IMG/VR virus record: IMGVR_UViG_3300048104_000416
Coordinates: 1-31,106 of that record
Source: a virus
Length of the DNA stretch: 31,106 nt
Strand: one strand, 5' to 3'
Positions within the stretch are counted from its first letter, which is position 1, and the number at the start of each line of letters is the position of its first letter. Positions 1 through 6,018 of this stretch are shown here, one piece after another. A program made the translations under genes and the position numbers. The notes under the pieces were generated by a model that was given only the letters and a program-made list of their open reading frames with translations, searched no databases and was not told the origin of the DNA.

Positions 1-781
1 CTAATCTTCTTTTAATGTGATCTTTATTCTTTGCTTTTTCTGCGTATTCATTAATGTTTACACTAAGAAGATTTGATCCAATTCTCTTTACAAATTTATG
101 AGCTGCCATTTCTGCGGTAATAACCACAGTGTTGGTTCCCATTTTTACAAAGTTTGCTGCATCATTTGCTAGATATATTGACTTACCAATATTTTGTTCT
201 CCGGCATATACGATTAGGTTACCTCCCTTATCATATCCACCTCCTAAAAGCCTGTCAATAAAATTATATCCTGAACTTACCTTTTCTGATTCTTTTTGAT
301 CGTGTGATTCTACATCAAAGAAATCTAAACCAAGATCAGAATTAAAACTAAGATTGTTTCTTTCATTAATAAGACCTTTAACCTTTTGGATAACAGTGTC
401 TGCGTTCTCAGGTGTTACCTTAGTAGTCTTAATAAATTCTATAGTATCTATTAGTGTGGTGTCAAAGGTGCGCCATTTAATCCAAGATTCAGCTGTAGTA
501 GTTAACCATTCTTCGTCATATTGATCAAGATCTGTTTTAAATACTAGGTCTAATAAATCTTCATTAATCTTTTCCTTTGCCCTTTCATGTCTATTAACCA
601 ATAACCATAACTGCTCTTTACTTGGTGTTTCATGAAATTTATCATAAAACTTATTAGCTAAATAACTTAACAGATCTATTTCTTCAGAAGTATAAAAACT
701 TTTCTTAATACTCTGTAGATATTTAGGCTTGATTAATGATAACCTAAAAAATATTTTTTCAAAATCTTGACCGAATTGCAT
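1..781 (-). CDS. 41: Replicative DNA helicase, T4 gp41/DnaB-like (3' end outside window)
   Basis: This is the hexameric 5'-3' helicase that unwinds the fork and pairs with gp61 primase in T4-like replication. The frame is open from the ATG at 781 through position 1, giving 260 residues; T4 gp41 has about 475, so the C-terminal part is missing because the window ends. A DnaB-type Walker A, GEQNIGKS, lies at about 181-204, preceded by a glycine-rich stretch (GGYDKGGNLIVYAG). The text after it (SIYLANDAANFVKMGTNTVVITAEMAA, in pieces) fits the helicase P-loop strand and helix. The N-terminal 190 residues are helical and diverged. It is the last gene seen in the uvsX operon, starting 10 nt after the oxygenase stop codon. 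T4 has the same order uvsX-40-41. Confidence 0.9.
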   Translation of the reverse strand, partial: MQFGQDFEKIFFRLSLIKPKYLQSIKKSFYTSEEIDLLSYLANKFYDKFHETPSKEQLWLLVNRHERAKEKINEDLLDLVFKTDLDQYDEEWLTTTAESWIKWRTFDTTLIDTIEFIKTTKVTPENADTVIQKVKGLINERNNLSFNSDLGLDFFDVESHDQKESEKVSSGYNFIDRLLGGGYDKGGNLIVYAGEQNIGKSIYLANDAANFVKMGTNTVVITAEMAAHKFVKRIGSNLLSVNINEYAEKAKNKDHIKRRL

Positions 782-791
782 ATAATGTTGT

Positions 792-1373
792 TTATCCTTC
801 TATGGTAAATTTACCAATTTGTTTACTATAAGGCTCCTCGTCCCATAAATTTATGGCCACTGCGTATCTAGTTCCTTTTGTAACTACTGTGACCTGGTGC
901 GGATGTTTACCAGCTTCGAATATAATCAGCCTATTTGGTTTAGCATAAAGTACTTCTGGTGGATTTTCATCTCCATTAGAATATATTTCTAACATTCCAC
1001 CTTCAAACTCGTCTTGGTGCGGATAATAAATAGATCCCATTATTGGGGTTTTAAATTCTCCTGTTTTTTCAAACCAAGCTTCGTCTTTATCGAAATGCAT
1101 TTCTAAATAGTCATCAAAATCTTGACCGTTTTGATTTGACTGTTGAATGCCAGTCCAATATTCAAATCCAGAAATATCATATGATGTTGAAATTGGACAA
1201 TTCTGTCCCCATGCATATTCTATAATTTTTTTAGTAGTATTATTTACCGGTGAATTCCACCAACCATCATACCACTTGTAAACACCTGGATCTTTAAATA
1301 TATCCTGTGCATTTGATTGTATCTCTTCTAAGAGATTTTTATCTTTTATAAAATCGTCAATTACTGTTATCAT
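792..1373 (-). CDS. 2-oxoglutarate/Fe(II)-dependent oxygenase, prolyl-hydroxylase-like
   Basis: A double-stranded beta-helix dioxygenase that would hydroxylate an unknown substrate using 2-oxoglutarate, Fe(II) and O2. From the ATG at 1373 it has 193 residues. The iron ligands are visible as H93-x-D95 (MHFDKDE) and a distal His in GKHPHQV (H159 by position). R169 in TKGTRYAVAINLW is the expected 2-oxoglutarate-binding Arg. The longer reading frame starts with a TTG at 1400. I prefer the ATG at 1373 because it makes a 4-nt ATGA overlap with the stop of the upstream gene. Oxygenases of this type are common in T4-like marine phages with no settled substrate. Its place between uvsX and gp41 would allow a protein or a DNA base as target; I cannot tell which. 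Confidence 0.82.
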   Translation of the reverse strand: MITVIDDFIKDKNLLEEIQSNAQDIFKDPGVYKWYDGWWNSPVNNTTKKIIEYAWGQNCPISTSYDISGFEYWTGIQQSNQNGQDFDDYLEMHFDKDEAWFEKTGEFKTPIMGSIYYPHQDEFEGGMLEIYSNGDENPPEVLYAKPNRLIIFEAGKHPHQVTVVTKGTRYAVAINLWDEEPYSKQIGKFTIEG

Positions 1374-1669
1374 GCGAATGGGTTTTGAATTATTTTCCAA
1401 GAAAGCTTGCCCTTCTCAGTGTTTACTGGTTCTACAATACCTAGATTAACTAAATCTTCGATAGATTCTAATAATTTAGATTCGTCGGTTTCTATAAACC
1501 TATATGTTTTTAGGGCATGTAAAGTAAAATTGCCTTTATGTCTATCTGGCATTCTAACACACAATTGTATCTCTTTGTAAAGTATGTCAAAGCCGGTTGG
1601 ATATTCAGGTAAATCTTTTTCTATGCCCATAACATATTTTATGGGTAGATTATCCTGATTAATTTGCAT
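1370..1669 (-). CDS. Hypothetical protein, 99 aa, between uvsX and oxygenase
   Basis: A 99-residue soluble protein that I do not recognise. It has mixed charge and a predicted alternation of strands and helices: a central stretch reading like a helix (SKLLESIEDLVNLGIVEPVN) followed by a strand (KLSWKII) suggests a winged-helix-like half, but this is only an impression. Its ATG at 1669 lies inside the last codons of uvsX (11-nt overlap), and its TGA overlaps the ATG of the oxygenase gene, so the three genes look translationally coupled. T4 has gene 40, a head-vertex assembly factor of 114 residues, at the same place between uvsX and 41. I see no sequence evidence that this is gp40. Confidence 0.75.
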   Translation of the reverse strand: MQINQDNLPIKYVMGIEKDLPEYPTGFDILYKEIQLCVRMPDRHKGNFTLHALKTYRFIETDESKLLESIEDLVNLGIVEPVNTEKGKLSWKIIQNPFA

Positions 1670-2768
1670 CCTCTTCTAATATTTCGTCTAAGTCTATTTC
1701 TCTTTCTTCAGTATTGTAATTAAAGACATGTTTGATTCTAGCTTCAATCTTTTCTAATACTTCTTGTGTGAATACTTTCTCTGAGAAGAAATCTTTATTA
1801 GGTACTGACTCATCTAAATGTTTACAGATCCAATTTCTTGCAGTTTTCTTAGGGATCTTCTCACCCTTTTCGATAACACCTTTTGTAATACCAATTTCTT
1901 CCCAATCAATATATTGTTCTAACCCAACATATCTGTTCATACCTTCTGTAAAGTGTAGGTGAAATTTAATATTATGTGGTTTTGCAAAACGATTCTTATT
2001 TGGCTTAGCAGTTACAATAATACCTGCTTTTTCACCACTAGATTCTTTAAGTTGCGCCTTTCCTAAGAATAGAACAATAGATGCTGCATATTCTGGTCCA
2101 GTTCCACCACCGGCTACTTGTCTTGAGATAAAATCTTGAGTCTGATAAGTATGGTTGGTAAAAATAAACGGTATCTTAAGATCTGCTAAAGGTGTCATAA
2201 TGATTCTAAAAATAGATTTTAGCACCTTAGATCTTGTCATATCTGCTTTTTCAGATCCTGATTTTGCATCTTCAATTTCTTTTTGTGTTGCTAAGTTACC
2301 TGCAGAATCTAGAATCATCATAACCTTTGGTGTTTTACCACCAACTCTTTTGATGTCTTGCATCTTACTAGTTAATGTAGTAACCGATGTTCTAAATTCT
2401 TGAACAGTGTTAATTGGTTGATAATTTACTTTAGTAACATCAATACCAAACTTTTCCATTTGATCTTTATCTACCGCAGCTTCACTATCATAATAGATCA
2501 CATTATATCCCATATCGATTGCTCTTTTTACTGAGTTCAATACTAAGAATGTTTTACCAGTTCCTGAGGGTCCTGCGATTGAACATGTTCTACTGTTTGG
2601 CCATCCACCGAAAAGTGAACCACTAACACATGCATTCAAGTGATAGTTACCAGTGTCAATCCACTCTGTAACTTCACTAAAAGTTGAGTCTGCCATAATT
2701 GATCCCATAGGATTCAATTGTTTTAACTCAGCGTTTATATCGTCAAAACTAAAATCTTTCTTTGCCAT
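1659..2768 (-). CDS. uvsX: UvsX recombinase (RecA/RadA family)
   Basis: The strand-exchange ATPase that forms filaments on gp32-coated ssDNA and drives recombination-dependent replication and repair. It has 369 residues (T4 UvsX has about 390). Walker A is GPSGTGKT at residues 66-73, and Walker B is the hydrophobic run ending in ILDSAG. A glutamine/histidine-rich switch strand (FIFTNHTYQTQ) and a glycine-rich loop (VAGGGTGPEYAAS) follow in the RecA order. It opens its own transcription unit: a TGAAAC-type promoter lies 23-51 nt upstream, directly after a terminator. The downstream 99-aa ORF, oxygenase and gp41 overlap or abut it. UvsX and gp41 sit together as in T4. Confidence 0.95.
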   Translation of the reverse strand: MAKKDFSFDDINAELKQLNPMGSIMADSTFSEVTEWIDTGNYHLNACVSGSLFGGWPNSRTCSIAGPSGTGKTFLVLNSVKRAIDMGYNVIYYDSEAAVDKDQMEKFGIDVTKVNYQPINTVQEFRTSVTTLTSKMQDIKRVGGKTPKVMMILDSAGNLATQKEIEDAKSGSEKADMTRSKVLKSIFRIIMTPLADLKIPFIFTNHTYQTQDFISRQVAGGGTGPEYAASIVLFLGKAQLKESSGEKAGIIVTAKPNKNRFAKPHNIKFHLHFTEGMNRYVGLEQYIDWEEIGITKGVIEKGEKIPKKTARNWICKHLDESVPNKDFFSEKVFTQEVLEKIEARIKHVFNYNTEEREIDLDEILEEDAN

Positions 2769-2790
2769 GTAATTATACTTTTTGTTTAAG

Positions 2791-2819
2791 GTTATATCAC
2801 TATAACTTCGTTTGTTTCT
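2791..2819 (-). promoter_or_regulatory. Promoter of the uvsX operon (AGAAAC-N17-TATAAC)
   Basis: On the minus strand AGAAAC (2819-2814) is followed after 17 nt by TATAAC (2796-2791). This matches the spacing of the six other sites of this type in the window. Transcription would start near 2784, about 16 nt before the uvsX ATG. It lies between the terminator of the preceding unit and uvsX. Confidence 0.65.
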
Positions 2820-2823
2820 AAAT

Positions 2824-2846
2824 AAAAAAACCGACTTACTCGTCGG
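2824..2846 (-). terminator. Intrinsic terminator whose loop carries a stop codon
   Basis: Read on the minus strand, a 5-bp stem CCGAC/GTCGG with a 6-nt loop is followed by seven T residues. The TAA stop of the 69-aa gene (2836-2838) lies inside the loop, so a ribosome finishing that gene would cover the hairpin. It ends the clamp-gp43B-small-gene unit before the uvsX promoter. Confidence 0.75.
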
Positions 2847-3045
2847 CTTCTTTTAATGTTTCTATTAAGTTTGCATTTGGAAATTCAATAGATTCAGCCT
2901 CTCTTAATTCTTGAAGATTTTTGATAAGGTCTGTTGATTCTTGACCAAGAGCACTTAATTCTTTTTGAATTTGGTTTAATCTATTTAAAATATATTGATA
3001 CTGTTCAACATATTCTTTTTGCCTAGTTGTTAATTCTACGTGCAT
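2836..3045 (-). CDS. Small coiled-coil protein, 69 aa
   Basis: An unrecognised 69-residue protein, mostly one amphipathic helix from about residue 5 to 52 (heptad-like Leu/Ile spacing in QYQYILNRLNQIQKELSALG), followed by an acidic tail ending KEADE. It starts 1 nt after the stop of the 51-aa gene, so it belongs to the gp45-gp43B transcription unit and is its last gene. The stop codon is inside the terminator loop. No function can be assigned. A structural or polymerase-accessory role would be only a guess from position. Confidence 0.75.
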   Translation of the reverse strand: MHVELTTRQKEYVEQYQYILNRLNQIQKELSALGQESTDLIKNLQELREAESIEFPNANLIETLKEADE

Positions 3046-3046
3046 G

Positions 3047-3202
3047 TTATTCTTCCGGAAAATTAATTTTTAATTGATTTGGATCTGATGCTTCAGCTGC
3101 ATCTAATTTCCAAATTAATCTTCTTACTGCATTACCTAGTTCCATGTCATTAGGTGTTTGCTTTGTTAAACTTAAAATAGTTTCGTAAAATGTTGGTGTC
3201 AT
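3047..3202 (-). CDS. Small hypothetical protein, 51 aa
   Basis: A 51-residue ORF from the ATG at 3202 to the TAA at 3047, packed between gp43B (11-nt gap) and the 69-aa gene (TAA-C-ATG junction). The protein starts MTPTFYETILSLTKQ and ends KINFPEE; it is helical and amphipathic with a basic middle (NAVRRLIWKLD). Tight packing on both sides and normal codon use for this genome support it as real. I do not recognise a family. Confidence 0.65.
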   Translation of the reverse strand: MTPTFYETILSLTKQTPNDMELGNAVRRLIWKLDAAEASDPNQLKINFPEE

Positions 3203-3213
3203 AATGTTTTTTT

Positions 3214-4422
3214 TTAAAATAACGACGATGCGTAAATTAGATTAGTGTCCAGTGTTTGTAGACCAATTGCTGTCAATACTCTATTAAGAGGATCAATCAT
3301 TGCTTTTTCAAATTGAGTGTCGTAATCAATTTCTGGAGCAATTTCATAAGGGTGTTCATTTGGCATATATGCATATACTTCAGATATCGGTGATTTACAG
3401 TTATAAATCTTTAGCTTTTCACCGTTACCAATAACCTTATATTTGTTTTTATACTTTTTATTGTTATTTAGTAGATAGTTATAATATCCTGCGGCTTTAA
3501 CATTGGCTGGACATTTTAGTCCTATCTGAAATTCTGTCTGATCATCTACAATATACTTATCGATATTGTTGGTTCTTCTATTAAATGAAATCTCATCAAT
3601 ATCTGCTAGTTTAAATTGTTTCTTGGTTTCCTTCATAAAAACAACCAATGATTGTAGATCTTCTGCAGTTGGAGTTACTCTACTTTTAAAGATAATTTTA
3701 AGTGCTTCTACTAGTTTTTCTCTAACAAATTTGGGTGTTGAAGATTGAATCGTATCAAACCCAATTGTCTTAATTTTCTTCAATGATTTATGACGGTCTG
3801 TGATCTCTAACTTATCGTCCCACGCTATGTTTTGAATATACTTTTTCTTAGACATCCAAATACCATTGTATGCGAGTGCCTCTAGTTCGAACATTAAATA
3901 ATTATCTGTGTTTCTTTTCTCTGCGTATTTTTCCATGGTTTTAGATATGTAATCTTTTAATCTAAATCCATAAAGTGCTAAAATAAACACATCAATTTCC
4001 ATCTTCTCTGTTTCTTCTGGCCAAATTATTGATTCATACAAATCTTGGAACTGTACGTAACATGAATCTGTATCAATATAAATTACTGCAGGTTTTTCAA
4101 TTTTACCTTTTACTTTAATGCCGAAGTGTGAGTGGACTGCTGTGTCTTTGTGCCAAAACTCATTAACGTATTTATTGAGAATTGTTTCTGAGTAGAGAAT
4201 TGCATTTTTGCCTTGTTTTGTAATTGACTCGGCAATGTCAATATTAAAAAAGTGGAACCACTTATTACCGAAGGCTCCGTAGATCGAGTTTAGTGTTAAC
4301 TTAACTGCTTGTTCATATGCTGTATATTTGGCTGAAAGCTGCTTGTAGTGATCTACAAGCAGCTTCGCCTCATTATCAGTTAATTCCTCGATAGATTTAT
4401 TTTCTAGCGCTTCGATATTCAT
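3214..4422 (-). CDS. 43B: DNA polymerase gp43, C-terminal part (palm motifs B and C, thumb)
   Basis: The second piece of a family B polymerase. Motif B, KLTLNSIYG, is at residues 41-49 counted from the ATG at 4422, and motif C, the catalytic DTDS, is at 117-120 (YIDTDSCYV). The thumb follows, and a hydrophobic C-terminus (LIYASSLF) fits the clamp-binding tail. The exonuclease domain and motif A are absent here and sit in the ORF at 9028-10443. The two parts (402 + 471 residues) add up to about the length of T4 gp43 (898). The longer frame starts with TTG at 4440 inside gp45. I prefer the ATG at 4422, two nt after the gp45 stop. The first 40 residues are helical and would complete the fingers with the tail of the other half. 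Both halves must assemble for activity. Confidence 0.92.
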   Translation of the reverse strand: MNIEALENKSIEELTDNEAKLLVDHYKQLSAKYTAYEQAVKLTLNSIYGAFGNKWFHFFNIDIAESITKQGKNAILYSETILNKYVNEFWHKDTAVHSHFGIKVKGKIEKPAVIYIDTDSCYVQFQDLYESIIWPEETEKMEIDVFILALYGFRLKDYISKTMEKYAEKRNTDNYLMFELEALAYNGIWMSKKKYIQNIAWDDKLEITDRHKSLKKIKTIGFDTIQSSTPKFVREKLVEALKIIFKSRVTPTAEDLQSLVVFMKETKKQFKLADIDEISFNRRTNNIDKYIVDDQTEFQIGLKCPANVKAAGYYNYLLNNNKKYKNKYKVIGNGEKLKIYNCKSPISEVYAYMPNEHPYEIAPEIDYDTQFEKAMIDPLNRVLTAIGLQTLDTNLIYASSLF

Positions 4423-4424
4423 AC

Positions 4425-5168
4425 TTATGCTGTTTGACAAGTTGAAACAGTTAGTAATGTATCTGTGTCATTAGAGTTGAAAACAACCTTTGATCCTGAA
4501 ACATATACTGTTTGTTCGTCTTTGTCAAGTAAGCTTAAGTACTTTTTATAAACTGTTACTTCACCGTTTCCGCTTGTATCTGGATTGATTACAACGCTAA
4601 ATGATTTACCACTTACACTTACACCTGATACATCAGATTTAATGCTAAATGTTTCATCTTTATCTAGTGAAAATAGATTTTTAACTTTACCTATCATGTG
4701 AGTATCAAAGCTAAAGTCAAATTTACTATCTTCTCTTGCAAAGATTGCATCAATTTGATCTTGTGTAAGATCTTTAAAGCCAAGTGAAGGCTCTGAACAA
4801 GCTAAAGTAATTTCTAGCTCATCATTGAAAATACGTAGCGAAGATGCTACTAATTCATTGTCGTTTTCGATGAATTCAATTTCACCTTTAATTGCATCTG
4901 CATCAAAGTGCTTAATAGCTTCGATTACTTTGTTACCTTCAAAGAATGCAATTTTCATTTCTTTGTCAGTTTTTGGCCATTCTTCTACTTGAAAAATAGT
5001 ACTTACTTCTACTGAGTGATGTTTTACTGCATCTCTTTGTGGAAGATAAACTGTTGAATTAATTGTTCCATCTGCAATTTTCATGTAAATGAAAGAGTCA
5101 ATCGGTTTTACTCTGTTGATGAATGCTGTCAAAGCATGCTGGTCAATACGATCTAATTTAAGTTTCAT
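4425..5168 (-). CDS. 45: Sliding clamp gp45-like
   Basis: The processivity clamp, a trimeric ring in T4 that holds gp43 on DNA and also acts in late transcription. It has 247 residues (T4 gp45 has 228), begins MKLKLDRIDQHAL and is rich in beta strands with acidic and polar loops. The assignment relies on length, the T4-like N-terminus, fold-like pattern and immediate coupling to the polymerase C-terminal gene, because clamps have few fixed motifs. It opens a unit with its own promoter (5198-5226) behind the terminator of the outer-membrane protein gene. The clamp-loader genes 44/62 and regA, its neighbours in T4, are not in this window. Confidence 0.82.
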   Translation of the reverse strand: MKLKLDRIDQHALTAFINRVKPIDSFIYMKIADGTINSTVYLPQRDAVKHHSVEVSTIFQVEEWPKTDKEMKIAFFEGNKVIEAIKHFDADAIKGEIEFIENDNELVASSLRIFNDELEITLACSEPSLGFKDLTQDQIDAIFAREDSKFDFSFDTHMIGKVKNLFSLDKDETFSIKSDVSGVSVSGKSFSVVINPDTSGNGEVTVYKKYLSLLDKDEQTVYVSGSKVVFNSNDTDTLLTVSTCQTA

Positions 5169-5197
5169 AAATATTTGTTTTTTGATAATGATTTATT

Positions 5198-5226
5198 ATT
5201 ATACTTTGTCTTATTAAAATGTTTCA
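5198..5226 (-). promoter_or_regulatory. Promoter of the gp45-gp43B unit (TGAAAC-N17-TATAAT)
   Basis: Minus strand: TGAAAC at 5226-5221 and TATAAT at 5203-5198 with a 17-nt spacer. The upstream box abuts the T-run of the preceding terminator. The expected start is near 5191, about 23 nt before the gp45 ATG. Confidence 0.75.
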
Positions 5227-5228
5227 AT

Positions 5229-5260
5229 AAAAAAGCCCGAGATCCTAGAAACTCGGGCTT
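5229..5260 (-). terminator. Intrinsic terminator after the outer-membrane protein gene
   Basis: Perfect 9-bp stem AAGCCCGAG/CTCGGGCTT with a 10-nt loop, followed on the minus strand by a T-rich run (TTTTTTATT). It isolates the outer-membrane protein gene from gp45. Confidence 0.92.
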
Positions 5261-5285
5261 ATAATTTAACCAAATCAGTTTTAGT

Positions 5286-5702
5286 TTAGAACTTTAAACC
5301 AAAGCCGATTTGAAGGTTAGTTGTCTCAGTTCCTAAATCGTAAACGATTTTTGGATCTACAAACATAGATCCTTTATGGAATGCGAACATTTTACCTACG
5401 CCTAATTGAAGTTGATCGAAATCAAAATCATTAAGTCCTACATATCCAAAAAACCCTTTGTGGAAATATCTTCCTTCTAGGCCTAAAGACATGTCTTCAG
5501 TTGAATCTGCCTGTGAAAGGCTCATTCCCACCATGTAGTTATCTGCAAATGCATAACCGATTGTTGGTTGGATTGATAATTCAGTCCAAGCCGTGTTAGT
5601 AATATCGCCAGTACCTACGTACCAGTCACCTTTTGCATTCTGTGCATTTGCACCGAATGTTGTCAATGCCGCAAGGGCTAATGTTAAAATAAAATTTTTC
5701 AT
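5286..5702 (-). CDS. Secreted outer-membrane beta-barrel-like protein, 138 aa
   Basis: A small host-like envelope protein. Residues 1-21 form a clear signal peptide (MKNFILTLALAALTTFGANA, then Q). The rest alternates polar and aromatic/aliphatic residues in strands with Gly and Asp turns, and the C-terminus LQIGFGLKF ends in Phe, as outer-membrane barrels do. At about 117 mature residues it would make at most an 8-strand barrel. It has its own promoter 140-170 nt upstream, a long leader, and its own terminator, so it is a single-gene unit among replication genes. That layout suggests an acquired cargo gene. Superinfection exclusion, receptor masking or envelope remodelling are possible; none is shown by the sequence. 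The host phylum guess leans on this protein. Confidence 0.85.
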   Translation of the reverse strand: MKNFILTLALAALTTFGANAQNAKGDWYVGTGDITNTAWTELSIQPTIGYAFADNYMVGMSLSQADSTEDMSLGLEGRYFHKGFFGYVGLNDFDFDQLQLGVGKMFAFHKGSMFVDPKIVYDLGTETTNLQIGFGLKF

Positions 5703-5741
5703 ATTAAAATGTTTTGGTTAAAATAAATCTATCAGTCTGTG

Positions 5742-5790
5742 ATAACAGTTCTAGGAGTAAAGATAGATGTGCTGCTGTTATTTTTAGCAG
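5742..5790 (-). other. Leader of the outer-membrane protein mRNA with two competing stems
   Basis: The region 5703-5838 is the untranslated leader. It holds a 7-bp inverted repeat (5742-5748 with 5775-5781) and a 5-bp one (5772-5776 with 5786-5790). They share two bases, so only one can form at a time. This could be regulatory, but the stems are short. I see no ORF here. Confidence 0.35.
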
Positions 5791-5844
5791 TCTTTGTTAA
5801 TAAGTATAATGAAGTTGTGTTCATTTTTCTTTGTTAATTGGTCT

Positions 5845-5873
5845 ATTATACCATGTAAACAAAAAAGGTTTCA
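5845..5873 (-). promoter_or_regulatory. Promoter of the outer-membrane protein gene (TGAAAC-N17-TATAAT)
   Basis: Minus strand: TGAAAC at 5873-5868 and TATAAT at 5850-5845, 17-nt spacer. The expected start near 5838 gives a leader of roughly 135 nt, longer than at the other sites of this type. Confidence 0.75.
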
Positions 5874-5920
5874 TTTTTTATCTAAAATAATTAACATTTG
5901 ATTGTTAATATGATAATTCT

Positions 5921-5962
5921 TTATAAAAAGCGAGGCCAGACAGTAGCGATACGTCTGGCCTC
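5921..5962 (-). terminator. Intrinsic terminator after nrdA
   Basis: Perfect 10-bp stem GAGGCCAGAC/GTCTGGCCTC with an 11-nt loop, followed on the minus strand by GC and five T residues. It is GC-rich against a very AT-rich background and lies about 57 nt after the nrdA stop. Confidence 0.9.
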
Positions 5963-6006
5963 TTTCCGAGAACTATCCCGGTCCTAAGACGTGGTCTTCA
6001 AACCAC
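5963..6006 (-). other. Two further stem-loops in the nrdA 3' untranslated region
   Basis: Between the nrdA stop and the terminator are a 5-bp hairpin (5991-5995 with 6002-6006) and a 6-bp hairpin (5966-5971 with 5976-5981). The second contains one pair that is G-U only in the minus-strand RNA and would be an A-C mismatch in plus-strand RNA. That favours structure in the nrdA transcript. With the terminator this makes three hairpins in about 75 nt. A 3'-UTR-derived small RNA or an mRNA stabiliser is possible. Confidence 0.45.
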
Positions 6007-6018
6007 ACCTTTTTATTT

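Noticed and set aside
4423-4440. TTG start of gp43B inside the clamp gene
   Set aside because: An ATG at 4422, two nt after the clamp stop, fits the gene packing here, and the six extra residues carry no motif.
5921-6010. A tRNA or tRNA-like gene in the structured region after nrdA
   Set aside because: The hairpins do not form a cloverleaf: there is no acceptor stem pairing the ends, no T-loop GTTC and no anticodon arm of the right size.
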